Shown piece by piece: positions 8,771 through 18,015 of a stretch of 64,000 nucleotides of DNA. The DNA comes from Vicinamibacteria bacterium (GTDB lineage Bacteria; Acidobacteriota; Vicinamibacteria; Fen-336). A model generated the notes under the pieces. That model was not told the DNA's origin. It made no database searches and was given only the letters and a program-made list of their open reading frames with translations. The translations under genes and the position numbers were made by a program. The stretch's first letter is position 1. Each line of letters begins with the position of its first letter. The DNA lies in the NCBI GenBank assembly GCA_035570235.1, contig DATMML010000120.1, positions 1 through 64,000 on the forward strand, in the 5' to 3' direction.

Positions 8771-9667
8771 CTACGCTCCGCTGGCCTCCAGGCGTTCCAG
8801 CAGGGCGTCGCCCAGCAGATGAAAGCCCAAAACGGTGAGGAGAATAGCTCCGGCGGGAACCGTGGAGAGCCAGAGCTCCCCCCGGAAGAAATAGTCCTTG
8901 CCCAGAGCGACCATGTTGCCCCATGAGGGAGTCGGCTCTTGCACCCCAAAGCCCAGGTAGGAGAGCGAGGTTTCAATGAGAATGGCTTCTCCCATCCCGA
9001 TCGTGGCCTGGATGAGGACCAGACCCCTTCCATGGAGCCAGAGAACGTGTTTGAGGATGACCCGGGAGGGGGGCAAGCCCAGGGCAATGGCCGCCTCGAT
9101 GTAGCTCTTCCGCCGGAGGACCGCGATCCGGGCCCGGAGCAACTCCGCGGCGGCGGGGATGTTCGTAATTCCCACCACGAGAAGAATCAAGTAGATGTCG
9201 GCACGGAAAAGGGCGACGACGAGAAGGATGAGCACGAGCTTGGGAAGGGACTCCAGGAGCTGCAACAGCAAACCCACGACCGTATCGAAGCGCGCCGGCC
9301 AGAAGCCGGCCAGCACCCCGAGGAGCGATCCGAAGAGGAGGCTCACGGAGACGGAGAGAAGCCCGGGCAAGAAGAAAGCCTGGGTCCCCACCATGATGCG
9401 CGACAGGAGGTCGCGGCCCACAAAGTCCGTCCCGAGCAGGTGGGCGGCGCTGGGGAGGGCATTCACCGCCCCCAGATCCATCGCGTCGGGATCGTGGGGC
9501 AGGACCTTCAGGACTGAAGCAACGTAGACGCCCACGACCAGGGTCGCCATGCCCGTCCCGAACACGGTGGCCACGGTTCGATGAAGGGGCCAGGATCGGA
9601 CCCGTTGCCAGGCCGAGGGCTCCAGGGCGAGCTCCAGGAAGCGGCTCATGCCCTCCGCACCCCCCAC
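8771..9667 (-). CDS. Peptide ABC transporter permease (OppC/DppC type)
   Basis: This 298-residue inner-membrane permease has one N-terminal helix (TVATVFGTGMATLVVGVYVASV), a periplasmic segment with LGTDFVGRDLLSRIM typical of OppC/DppC, five more helices, and the cytoplasmic EAA loop IEAAIALGLPPSRVILKH that docks the ATPase. The frame can start at a GTG at 9667 or an ATG at 9649; the latter has GGAGGG only 2-3 nt upstream, so the choice is open. It lies 28 nt after the OppB-type gene. Confidence 0.93.
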   Translation of the reverse strand: MGGAEGMSRFLELALEPSAWQRVRSWPLHRTVATVFGTGMATLVVGVYVASVLKVLPHDPDAMDLGAVNALPSAAHLLGTDFVGRDLLSRIMVGTQAFFLPGLLSVSVSLLFGSLLGVLAGFWPARFDTVVGLLLQLLESLPKLVLILLVVALFRADIYLILLVVGITNIPAAAELLRARIAVLRRKSYIEAAIALGLPPSRVILKHVLWLHGRGLVLIQATIGMGEAILIETSLSYLGFGVQEPTPSWGNMVALGKDYFFRGELWLSTVPAGAILLTVLGFHLLGDALLERLEASGA

Positions 9668-9695
9668 CCCCCCAGTACTTGGCTCACATTGCCCC

Positions 9696-10640
9696 TTAGT
9701 CCGCGAGCTGGGGGTTGACCGCTACCTGCACCGCCTCCTTGATGATGTGGCCGGTCCGCACGATCAGGGCGGCCAGAAGCGTCACCCCGAGGAGGGTCGG
9801 GTAGTCGCGGTCGGACGCCGCCTGCCACGTGAGGCGTCCCATGCCCGGCCAGTTGAAGACCTGCTCCACCACGATGGCCCCCCCGAGCACATAGGGGATC
9901 TTGTTGGCCAGAAGGGAGGAGAGGGGCATGACGAAACCGTCTTTGTAAAGATGACGCCAGAGGCTAGCGCCCTTGGCGCGTGCCGTCCGGATGTAGTCCT
10001 CTCCCAGCACGCCTTGGAGATGGGTCCGGAGGTGCCGCGTCACCTCGGAGACGGTGCCGTTTCCGAGCCCCAGCACGACCACGGGGACAAGAAAAAACGC
10101 CCAGTTCCCGGGGGGGGCCCCCGCCCCCATCATCAGGGGCAGCACGTGGAAGCGGGTGGTGGCGAGATAGATCGCGAGGTACCCCAGCCAGAACACGGGC
10201 AGCCCGGACAGGACATAGCCGAGGGCGGTGAGACCGGAAGCCCACAGGGGGTGGCGCCCCATGGCGACGAGGTAGGCGGTGACGGCCGCGAAGAGGAGGG
10301 TCAGGGTCATGGCGCTCCCCGCGAGGAGGAGGGTGCGCCAGCCCGTCCGCCACAGCTCGAGCGTGACCGGGCGTCCGCTGCGCAGGGAGTGTCCCAGATC
10401 CCCCTGGACCAAGCGGCTGAGCCAGACTCCGTAGCGCACGGGCAGGCTCCGATCGAGGCCCAACTCGTGGCGTACGGCTTCGACCTCCGGCGGGGAGAGG
10501 TTCTGGACGTTGACGTAGAGCGCCACCGGGTCCCCGGGAGCCAGGTTCAAGAGGACGAACATGGCCATGGTCACGAGCAGGAAGAGGACCGCCGTCCGCG
10601 TCCCCTCGCGCAGCAACGCCCGTCTGATCCGCTTCAGCAC
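9696..10640 (-). CDS. Peptide ABC transporter permease (OppB/DppB type)
   Basis: This 314-residue inner-membrane permease shows the N-terminal helix and LAPGDPVALYVN motif characteristic of OppB/DppB, then five helices. The EAA loop is EDYIRTARAKGAS, followed by the typical VEQVFNWPGMGRL segment. It pairs with the OppC-type permease downstream to form the pore. Gene order A-B-C-D-F matches classical opp/dpp operons. Confidence 0.95.
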   Translation of the reverse strand: MLKRIRRALLREGTRTAVLFLLVTMAMFVLLNLAPGDPVALYVNVQNLSPPEVEAVRHELGLDRSLPVRYGVWLSRLVQGDLGHSLRSGRPVTLELWRTGWRTLLLAGSAMTLTLLFAAVTAYLVAMGRHPLWASGLTALGYVLSGLPVFWLGYLAIYLATTRFHVLPLMMGAGAPPGNWAFFLVPVVVLGLGNGTVSEVTRHLRTHLQGVLGEDYIRTARAKGASLWRHLYKDGFVMPLSSLLANKIPYVLGGAIVVEQVFNWPGMGRLTWQAASDRDYPTLLGVTLLAALIVRTGHIIKEAVQVAVNPQLAD

Positions 10641-10683
10641 CCGAGTCCTCCGCTCGGAGGGGGCCCCTCCCGAGCGTGGCGCC

Positions 10684-12297
10684 TCATTGCTCCTTTTTCG
10701 CTATGTACCAGGTGTCTGCGAAGGTGAACAGCTTGAAGGGATGCAGCTCCACGTGGCGGACCTTCTTGTGGATGGCCGCGTAGTTGGTCAGGGTCCAGAG
10801 GAACGTGTAGGGCTGCTCGTCGGACAGGAGGGCGTGCAGCCGCTGGTTGATGGTGCGCTGCTTCTCCCGGTCCAGCGTGGTCTTGGCCTCCACGATCATC
10901 GCATCGATCTCCGGGTTCGAGTAGCCCACGAAGTTGTTCCGCCAAGCTCCCGTCTCCCCCGAGTGGAAGAGGGTCGAGATGTCCGCGGAGTCATCGAAGG
11001 CCCAGTTGGCGATGACCATGTCGAAGTCGTGGTCCACGAAGACGTCTTGCTTCCAGGCCTGCCACTCCCGGAACTCAAGGTTGATCTTGATCCCCACCTG
11101 CTTCAAGTAGTTCTGGAAGGCCAGGGCCACGCGCTTGACGGTCTCGTTCTCCTTCTCGATGGGGATCTTGAGGGTGAACTGGAGCGGCTTTCCCTCATCG
11201 GTCTGGAGGTAGCCGTCGGAGCCCGTCTTGGAGTACCCGGCCTGGGCGAGAAGCTCCTTGGCCCGGGCGGGATTGAAGGGGACGGGCTTGACGTCCAGGT
11301 TGTAGGCCCAGCTTCCGGGCGCGAAGGGACCCGAGATCAGGGCTCCGCGTCCAGAGTAGAACGAATCGAGCATTTCTTGGCGGTTGGTTGCGAAGGTGAT
11401 GGCCTGGCGCACCTCCTTCTTCGCCAGGTGCGGGTTTCGGTAGTTGTGACCGAAAAAGGCGTAGGAGAGGGCGTTGTAAGGATAGAGGTTGAATCGTTTG
11501 TCTCCCTGAATCTGGGCGATATCCCGCGAGTTCACCTCGACTACCATGTCCGCGGAGTTGAAGAGCAGGGCCTGGGTGAGAACGTTCTTGTCCGCGAAGG
11601 GCTTCAGGATGACGCGGTCGAGGTGGGGGCGGCCCTTGTAGTAGGAGGGGTTGGCCTCCATCACCACATCGCCCTCGTCCGTGAGCTGGCTGAGCTGGAA
11701 GGGGCCGGTTCCCACGGGGTTCTGGACGAAGGGATCGTCGCGGGACAGGAAATCGGGGTTCTTGAGGGCGAAGGTCGGCACCACCTTGAAGGAGAGCCGA
11801 CCCAGCGCGTTCACGATCGGCCGCTTCAGCGTTATCTCCACCGTCTGGGCATCGAGCTTGCGGGCCTCGGCCACGAGCTCGTACGCGGCCTTCAGGGGCG
11901 TGAGGGTCTTCGGTTGGCGGATCACCTCCAGGCTCCCGACCACATCATCCGCGGTCACGGTCCGGTCCCCCACCCCCGCCTTCGAGTGCCACTTCACGTC
12001 GCTCCGCAGCGTGAAGGTGTAGACCCGGTTGTCCGGGGACACGCTCCACTTCTCCGCCAGATCGGGCACCACCTCGTTCTTGGGGGAGAAGCTCACGAGG
12101 CCGTTGAACAGCAGCTCGGTGAGACGAAGCCCGACCATGTCATTGGTCGTGATGGGGTCCAGAGTGGCCGGACGCCCGTACTCCCCGTAGACGAGCTTTC
12201 CCCCATCGGGGAAGCCGTCGTCGCGGCCGCCCGCGATCCCGGAGGCGGAAAGAGCAAGGAGTCCAGCCACGACGCCGGCGACCATTGCGCACTTCAT
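10684..12297 (-). CDS. Peptide ABC transporter substrate-binding protein (SBP family 5)
   Basis: About 537 residues, normal for OppA/DppA/NikA-type binding proteins. A signal peptide (MVAGVVAGLLALSASGIAGG) is followed by the domain start GKLVYGEYGRPATLDP and the family motif YTFTLRSDVKWHSKAG. The ATG at 12297 is supported by GGAGGTG about 4 nt upstream and by the signal peptide; the frame can be read further upstream but that stretch looks non-coding and overlaps the TPR gene. It captures peptides or similar amphiphilic ligands in the periplasm for the B-C-D-F transporter. Confidence 0.93.
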   Translation of the reverse strand: MKCAMVAGVVAGLLALSASGIAGGRDDGFPDGGKLVYGEYGRPATLDPITTNDMVGLRLTELLFNGLVSFSPKNEVVPDLAEKWSVSPDNRVYTFTLRSDVKWHSKAGVGDRTVTADDVVGSLEVIRQPKTLTPLKAAYELVAEARKLDAQTVEITLKRPIVNALGRLSFKVVPTFALKNPDFLSRDDPFVQNPVGTGPFQLSQLTDEGDVVMEANPSYYKGRPHLDRVILKPFADKNVLTQALLFNSADMVVEVNSRDIAQIQGDKRFNLYPYNALSYAFFGHNYRNPHLAKKEVRQAITFATNRQEMLDSFYSGRGALISGPFAPGSWAYNLDVKPVPFNPARAKELLAQAGYSKTGSDGYLQTDEGKPLQFTLKIPIEKENETVKRVALAFQNYLKQVGIKINLEFREWQAWKQDVFVDHDFDMVIANWAFDDSADISTLFHSGETGAWRNNFVGYSNPEIDAMIVEAKTTLDREKQRTINQRLHALLSDEQPYTFLWTLTNYAAIHKKVRHVELHPFKLFTFADTWYIAKKEQ

Positions 12298-12319
12298 AGA
12301 CACCTCCACGTACCAGTGC

Positions 12320-13762
12320 TCACTGGCTGATTCGGGCCTCGCCGCCGGCCCTTTGCCGCGCGGCATAGATCCCCTGCAAATTCCACTGGAGCGGCCGCAG
12401 CCCGGGGAACGTCTTTGAAAGCTCGAACAGGGTCTCCAGTGACTGGGGGTACTCGTGATCGCGATAGCTCGTGGCGGCGAGGGCCACGAGCAGGAGGGGG
12501 TCGTTCCATTCCAGCTTGTTCTTGTTGGACTTGTCGCGGTGCTCGGAGAGGGCGGCCAGGAGGACCGCCGGATCGTCGCCTTGGCGCAAGCGGGCCAGAC
12601 CCCACTTCCCCACCAGGGAGCCGGGCGGGCGTTCGGGGGAGGCGGCCAGCAGGTCCCGCAGCCGCGCCTCGAGCTTGGAAGCGAAGGGCTCGACCTTCGA
12701 CACATCCCCGCGCTTGAGCTCGGCCCACAGCAGAACCGCCTCCGGCTCGGAACGGGTGTTTTCCCAGAGGGGCGCCAGCTCGGTGGCGGGCGGAGGGTGG
12801 CCGCTCCAGGCCAGCGCGGCGAGCAGGACGTGCGCGGCCGCCTCCAGATCGGGGCTCGGCGAAGACCCGCTCGCCTCTTTCAGGAACGTCGCCGCCTCGC
12901 CAAGGGCACCGAGATGAAAAAGACTCAACCCCGCGTAGTAGGCGGCCAGGCCTCTTTCGATACCGGCTCCCCCCACGGCCAGGGGCTTCAACGCCACCAC
13001 CGCCCGTTCCCAGCAAACGCGCTCCCAGGCGACGGCGAGCAGCGGATCATGAAAACGCAGGACCTTTTTCGGATCGGCGTTCTCCTCCACGTCGGGGGAA
13101 TCGAGGATGAGCCCGGAGAGAAGTGCCTCCGCCTCCGTCGCCCGGCCGGCCCGGTAGAGGACGGCGGCCAGCAGGAGCTTGTCCTTGCGACCCTCCCGGG
13201 GGGGGCCCGACTGCGGCTCGGCCACACCGCTCGAGAGCAGTCGGCAGAATCGGCTCTCCGGAGCCTGGTCCTGGAGCGCGGCCGCGGCCTCCGGGGCGCG
13301 ACCCAGGCGATGGAGGGCGAGGGCCCGCCGGAAGCGGGCGGTGGCCTTCCATTCCGGAGGAAGGGGGGACTGGGCGGCGGCCAGTAGCTGCCGCTCGGCC
13401 TCGCCGTTTCGCTCGACTTCGATCTGATACAGCCCCTTGAAAAGCGGGATCCAAACTACGCTCCGATTCGCCTTGGCCGCCTCGAGCTCCTCCAGGTAGG
13501 CCAGCCCCACCTCGCTTCCGAAGCGGCGCAGGCCGCGGTAGAACTCGGCCTCCCGCACGTAGGACCGCCCGATGAGGAAGGTCGCTGCGGGACGGTCCTT
13601 CTCGGGGATCACGCCCCACTGGGAGCGGAGTTGACCCCGGGCCTCCTCCCAGTGGTTCTGCCGGAAGAGCTCCTGCGCCCCTTCGAGGCCCGGCTTGGCC
13701 GCGGCCTCCGCCACCACGGGCGAGACCGCCAAGAGGAGGACGCCGAAATGCCGTTTCCTCAA
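12320..13762 (-). CDS. Secreted TPR-repeat protein of the peptide-transport operon
   Basis: This 480-residue protein has a signal peptide (GVLLLAVSPVVAEAAA) and then helical repeats of TPR character from about residue 25 onward (for example GLEGAQELFRQNHWEEARGQL and AEAFYRGLRRF-like pairs) to the C-terminus (YPQSLETLFELSKTFPGLRPL). It starts with a 4-nt ATGA overlap with the TolB-like gene and ends 22 nt before the binding-protein gene. That coupling suggests a periplasmic scaffold or accessory of the same system. No enzymatic motif is visible and the family is not recognised by name. Confidence 0.8.
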   Translation of the reverse strand: MRKRHFGVLLLAVSPVVAEAAAKPGLEGAQELFRQNHWEEARGQLRSQWGVIPEKDRPAATFLIGRSYVREAEFYRGLRRFGSEVGLAYLEELEAAKANRSVVWIPLFKGLYQIEVERNGEAERQLLAAAQSPLPPEWKATARFRRALALHRLGRAPEAAAALQDQAPESRFCRLLSSGVAEPQSGPPREGRKDKLLLAAVLYRAGRATEAEALLSGLILDSPDVEENADPKKVLRFHDPLLAVAWERVCWERAVVALKPLAVGGAGIERGLAAYYAGLSLFHLGALGEAATFLKEASGSSPSPDLEAAAHVLLAALAWSGHPPPATELAPLWENTRSEPEAVLLWAELKRGDVSKVEPFASKLEARLRDLLAASPERPPGSLVGKWGLARLRQGDDPAVLLAALSEHRDKSNKNKLEWNDPLLLVALAATSYRDHEYPQSLETLFELSKTFPGLRPLQWNLQGIYAARQRAGGEARISQ

Positions 13763-14985
13763 GGCGTTCGCACCAGCGAGGCTACGAAGATGTCATCCCA
13801 GCTCGCGACTTGGGCCCGAAACGCCAGCAGGCCGGTACGGGAGCAGGTCAGGTCGTGGTTCATGCGCGTCTGGGTCTCGAGCCGCAGCTCCTCGCGGGTC
13901 TCCGTATCCACGATGTAGATCGGATTCCATTCCGCCTTGAGGTTTCGGGCGTAGACGATGGTTCGCCCCCAGGGGAGCCAGGCCGGGCCCACCTCGAGAT
14001 CGGTCACCACGTTGACCGCAACCACGAGCTTGGCCAGGGCCGCGCCCTTGGTAGGACCGGTGCCGTCCGCGGGGACGGCCACGATCGACCACTCCTTCTC
14101 CTCGCCGATGGGGCTGTAGTTCGAGTAGAAGGCCACCAGGCCTCCGTCCGGCGAGAAGGTAGGGCGCAGGTCGTCGTACTTCCAAGCGCTGAGTTGCCGC
14201 GCCGTCGCGGAGGATGCGAGCGCATCAATGATGAAGACGTCGTGGTTGTCGTTGTCTCCGGAGGTGTAGGCAACGAACCGCGAGTCCGGTGACCAGGTGG
14301 GATAAAGGTCCACCTTGTCCCCCGTGGTCAGCTGCCGCTCGGCGCCGGTGGTAAGGTCCCGGAGGAACAGCTTGCCGATGCCCGCGCGGGCAGAGACGTA
14401 GACCAGCCAACGCCCGTCCGGCGAGACCGCGGGGTGACCGTCCTCCTTCGACTGGGCGGTCAGGGCCTTCGGAGGCGCTCCCCCCAGCGCCCCCTCATAG
14501 AGCCGGTAGATCCCGGTTCCGGCGTTTCCTGTGAACACGAAGCTCTTGGCGTCGGGGTAGAAGGAGATCTGGGCGTTGAAGGAGTCATCGGACCGGCTCC
14601 CGCCGAGAAGCGCCTCCTCCGCGGTAGCCGCCGCCCTCGCCGGTTGCGAACTGATGCGCTCCACCGCCCCTCCGGGGGCCAGGGTGTCCACCACAAAGAT
14701 GGCCTGGGCGGAGCCGTTCCTGCGCTCGAAGCTCAGGTAGCGCCCGTTGGGGGAGAACCGGGGGTTCCACTCGTTCTGATCCGGGGTGGCGGTTACGTTC
14801 CGGGGCAAAACCTGACGCGGGATGGTGGTCAGGGTCCGGGAGAGAACCCCGAGGCCGGGCGTGCCCCCCGCGTCGTCGGGGCGCGGCCCCGCTGGGCGGC
14901 CCCCCCAGACGGCGGACGCCGCGGAAATGCCGCCCAGCCACAGCCCGAGTCCGACCAGCGCCGGAAGGAACCGGGACCGGTTCAC
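13759..14985 (-). CDS. TolB-like PD40 beta-propeller protein, exported
   Basis: About 408 residues, with a signal peptide (FLPALVGLGLWLGGISAASA) and repeated WD40-like/PD40 blades: NPRFSPNGRYLSFERR, HPAVSPDGRWLVYVSAR, YPTWSPDSRFVAYTSG and RPTFSPDGGLVAFYS. This is the propeller of TolB-type proteins, which mediate protein-protein contacts in the periplasm. The start is a GTG at 14985 with AAGGAGGT immediately upstream; it overlaps the stop of the preceding lipoprotein gene (GTGA). The downstream TPR gene starts on the stop (ATGA). Partners are presumably the other exported proteins of this operon. Confidence 0.85.
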   Translation of the reverse strand: MNRSRFLPALVGLGLWLGGISAASAVWGGRPAGPRPDDAGGTPGLGVLSRTLTTIPRQVLPRNVTATPDQNEWNPRFSPNGRYLSFERRNGSAQAIFVVDTLAPGGAVERISSQPARAAATAEEALLGGSRSDDSFNAQISFYPDAKSFVFTGNAGTGIYRLYEGALGGAPPKALTAQSKEDGHPAVSPDGRWLVYVSARAGIGKLFLRDLTTGAERQLTTGDKVDLYPTWSPDSRFVAYTSGDNDNHDVFIIDALASSATARQLSAWKYDDLRPTFSPDGGLVAFYSNYSPIGEEKEWSIVAVPADGTGPTKGAALAKLVVAVNVVTDLEVGPAWLPWGRTIVYARNLKAEWNPIYIVDTETREELRLETQTRMNHDLTCSRTGLLAFRAQVASWDDIFVASLVRTP

Positions 14986-17459
14986 TCCACCTCCTTGAGC
15001 TTCCTTCGGACCTCCTCGTAGTAGTGCTCCGCGCCCGCACGGGCCTGCTTGACGTCCTCGTGGCTCTGGAGCGAGGCGGGGAAGAAGTCGAAGTACTCTT
15101 TCCACCGCGCCGACGTCTCCTGAAGCAGGCCCTCCTCCCCGCGGGCGTGGTAGAGCTTGTGGGAGGCCAAGGCGAGAAAGTACAGGGTGTCGTGGGTGGC
15201 TTGATCGTGCTTGTCCTGGGGGAAGAACCGCTTGTTGCTGCGGGCGATGAGCAACTCATCGATGGCTTTCTGGTAACCCTCCGGTGTCCCCAGCAGGTAG
15301 TAGGCCCGGCCCAGGTTAAGGAACGTCACTGCGAAGCGCTTGTTGACCAGCTCCCGGTTCTCGGGGAGATCCAGGACCTTCTGGTACTCGGCGATGGCCT
15401 TGGTGGGGTCCTGCTTTTCGTCCAGGTAGATGCCGGCCAGCCGGTGATGCGCGGCCGAGTAATCCGGGTGCCCGGGCTGCACCTGGGCGAGGAGCGCGAT
15501 GGCCCCCTCGACGTCCCCCTTCTGGATGAGGGCATCGCTCTGCGACAGCACGTTCTTCTGGAGGGTGATGCGGCGGGAGCCCGTGTAGTCCTCCTCGAGG
15601 CCTTTGAACTCCATGACCTTGTCGTACGTGCGCCACTCCTCCCCCGCCACCTCCAGCTTGACCCGATGGAAGCCCAGGAGAACGTCGGTCTCCAGGGGGG
15701 TCATGCCAACCTCGGCGTCGTCCACCAGAACGCGCGCCCCGGAGGGTTGGGATTCCATCTTCAAGCGCGCCAAGGTCTGGGGCAGCAGGACCGTCTTCTC
15801 CTCCGGGGCGGGGCCCACCTTAATCTCCTCCTGATAGGGTTTGATCCCTCCTCGGACAAAGAGGAACACGTGCTTCTCCCCCGACCCGACCGGAACCCGG
15901 ATTTCCCCCGTGGCCGACGTCACGCCGACCCAGGTACCGTCCCGGTACACGCTGACATCAGCAAAGGGCCGCTCCGAGCCCTCCCTCCCGGCCTTGACCG
16001 TGAGCGCCACCGCGGAGTCGAAGGCCGCCTCCGCCGCGCGGGGAAGCAGGATTGCGGTGTCCCCCACCACCGGCGGCTGCGCACCCTTCTGCAGCTCCAC
16101 GCGGGAGAACTCCGGGTCCACCCGCCGCACCACCGCACGTCCGAGGGGAGCGAGCTTGGGCGGTAGGCTGCCGTCCCAGTGATAGAGGGCCACGGCATGG
16201 CCTTTGTTCACGCGACGGTCCTTCCCTGAGCCCAGGCTGGTGATGACGCGCCCTTCCTCGAAGCCCACGACGTGGCCTTCGAAGGGAAAGACTTCCAGAA
16301 TCTTGGAGGAGACGGCCTCCGCCAGGGCCTTGATGCGCGAGGGCTTGCCCACCTCCGCGAAGCCCCCGATTGGGCGGCCCTTGACCCAGGCCATCTTCAC
16401 CGAGAGCAGGAGACCCGCCTCGGAGCGGGTCACGAGGACGGAGACCACGGCGTCGGCCGTCTTCTCGCTCTCCGCCTTCTCGAAGCAAGCGTGCGAGAAC
16501 AGCTGGTCCGAAAGCTTGTCTCCAATCTCCGGCAGGGAGGCATCGATCTCGGCGTCCCCCGGACTCCCGCTCTTGGGCGGAAGAAGCGCGATACGGTACA
16601 CGGGCGCCTCGCGGGGAACCAGGGCAACGACAATCTGGGCCGCCTTTCGAGGGGGAACTTTAGCCGTGGCGGGCTGGGGCAGGAAGCCGTCCTTCTTCAC
16701 CTCCAGATCCCCCTCCTTGTCGGGGGCCTGGTATTTCAGGGTACCGGCCGCATCCGTCTTGCCGATGGGCTTCCCTCCCAGGACCACGTCGGCCCCCGGT
16801 ACGGGAACCGGGCGTTCCATGGCCTCGTACGCCACCAGGATCTTTCCGTAGACGGCCCCGATCTTCACCAGGGGGACGACAAACGTCTCCCCCGCGCGGA
16901 GGGAGGCCGTCTGCTCAAAGGGCTGGAAATCCTTCAGTCTCACGGAGACCTTCGCCGAGCGAGACATGCTCGTCCCCAAGTCCACGCTCACGTGACCACT
17001 GGGGTCCAGCTTCGCCGGCTTTCCGTCGATCCGGATGTCCGCCCCCGTCGCGGGTGCACCCCCCGACTGGAGGTCGATCGTGGCCGCGAGGGCCGCGGGC
17101 TCGAGCTTCGCCTCGATCGAATATTCTCGCGTCTCCGGCCGGTCATCCTCCCACTTGCGCACCACTACCGTCTGTCGCCAGGGCTTGAATTGCATCCCCG
17201 GACGGTCGAGGGCGGCGGAGAGGGCGACCTCCTCTCCGACCTCCTTGGTAAACGTGAAGGAGAGCCTCCCCTCCGCGTCGGTCTGGCCCTGGACCTTCCC
17301 CAGGGCCTCCACGGAGACCCCGGGCAGGGCATCGCCCTGCGGCGTGACGGCCTTGAACTTGAGGGTGAGAGTCGGAGGCTCCTTCCGACACCCCGACCCG
17401 GCCAGGCCGAGAGCCAAGACCAACGCCGCCGCACCGGCCACGCGCATCCAATTCTTCAT
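14982..17459 (-). CDS. Large multidomain lipoprotein with carboxypeptidase-regulatory, PEGA, FlgT-C-like and TPR regions
   Basis: This 825-residue protein has a lipobox ending at Cys24 (LAGSGC). Several Ig/carboxypeptidase-regulatory-like segments follow: ALPGVSVEALGKVQGQTDAEG, then a PVPGADVVLGGKPIGKTDAAG block near residues 215-265. Around 290-450 is a CsgG/TolB-N-like region (YRIALLPPKSG) leading into a stretch resembling the FlgT C-terminal domain (EGRVITSLGSGKDRRVNKG). A PEGA-like repeat (ESQPSGARVLVDDAEVGMTPL, near 575-625) and C-terminal TPRs complete it. It is likely anchored in a membrane, facing the periplasm or surface. It lies 118 nt after the small lipoprotein gene and overlaps the TolB-like gene. 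The overall architecture is not one I can name. Confidence 0.82.
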   Translation of the reverse strand: MKNWMRVAGAAALVLALGLAGSGCRKEPPTLTLKFKAVTPQGDALPGVSVEALGKVQGQTDAEGRLSFTFTKEVGEEVALSAALDRPGMQFKPWRQTVVVRKWEDDRPETREYSIEAKLEPAALAATIDLQSGGAPATGADIRIDGKPAKLDPSGHVSVDLGTSMSRSAKVSVRLKDFQPFEQTASLRAGETFVVPLVKIGAVYGKILVAYEAMERPVPVPGADVVLGGKPIGKTDAAGTLKYQAPDKEGDLEVKKDGFLPQPATAKVPPRKAAQIVVALVPREAPVYRIALLPPKSGSPGDAEIDASLPEIGDKLSDQLFSHACFEKAESEKTADAVVSVLVTRSEAGLLLSVKMAWVKGRPIGGFAEVGKPSRIKALAEAVSSKILEVFPFEGHVVGFEEGRVITSLGSGKDRRVNKGHAVALYHWDGSLPPKLAPLGRAVVRRVDPEFSRVELQKGAQPPVVGDTAILLPRAAEAAFDSAVALTVKAGREGSERPFADVSVYRDGTWVGVTSATGEIRVPVGSGEKHVFLFVRGGIKPYQEEIKVGPAPEEKTVLLPQTLARLKMESQPSGARVLVDDAEVGMTPLETDVLLGFHRVKLEVAGEEWRTYDKVMEFKGLEEDYTGSRRITLQKNVLSQSDALIQKGDVEGAIALLAQVQPGHPDYSAAHHRLAGIYLDEKQDPTKAIAEYQKVLDLPENRELVNKRFAVTFLNLGRAYYLLGTPEGYQKAIDELLIARSNKRFFPQDKHDQATHDTLYFLALASHKLYHARGEEGLLQETSARWKEYFDFFPASLQSHEDVKQARAGAEHYYEEVRRKLKEVE

Positions 17460-17577
17460 GGAGTGACCCCTCTCTTCGGGACCATAGGACCGTCAGCGAC
17501 CTCCTACCCGGGGTCGAGAACGACTCGGCCTCACGGGGCGAGATCAACCACCTCTTTCCGGGGCTTGTTCCTCGGAC

Positions 17578-18015
17578 TCACAGGGGCGGCTTGATCTTCA
17601 CCTCTCCAGGGGTAGGGATGTTCTCCTCCTGACTCTCCTTGACCGACTTACCCTTGGACTCGCGGATCTTCTTTAGAACGAAGGGCGCTTCCTTAGTCCC
17701 ATGCTTTCCAAGCAAGACCGTTGTCCTCCCGATCACGAATCCGGGGAGAACAGCCTCCACCGTGTACTTGCCGGGCGGGAGCTCCGGCGAACGATACTTC
17801 CCCTGGACGTCGGTCTGGACGGAGACCACCGACTCCTCGATCTTCCCGCCGAGGTTGATGAAGTTGAGGGTGACCCCCGGGACAGGGGGGGGTGGAAGAG
17901 GGGCGCCGCTTTCATCAACGAGGGTCGCCTTGCCCAGGATGCGTGGCGCCGCACAACCCCCGCTTCCCATGAGGATCGTGAGAACGCAGCCCGCGTGCAG
18001 GAGCCTATGCCTCAT
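17578..18015 (-). CDS. Small lipoprotein with carboxypeptidase-regulatory-like domain
   Basis: This 145-residue protein has a signal peptide with lipobox MGSGGC (Cys21). The mature part is a single beta-sandwich of the carboxypeptidase-regulatory type: GKATLVDESGAPLPPPPVPGV, then SVQTDVQGKYRSPELPPGKYTVEA. The C-terminus is Lys/Glu-rich. It starts with an ATGA overlap on the stop of the beta-propeller gene 18012-20294, so its expression is coupled to it. Probably a surface or periplasmic accessory; function unknown. Confidence 0.82.
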   Translation of the reverse strand: MRHRLLHAGCVLTILMGSGGCAAPRILGKATLVDESGAPLPPPPVPGVTLNFINLGGKIEESVVSVQTDVQGKYRSPELPPGKYTVEAVLPGFVIGRTTVLLGKHGTKEAPFVLKKIRESKGKSVKESQEENIPTPGEVKIKPPL

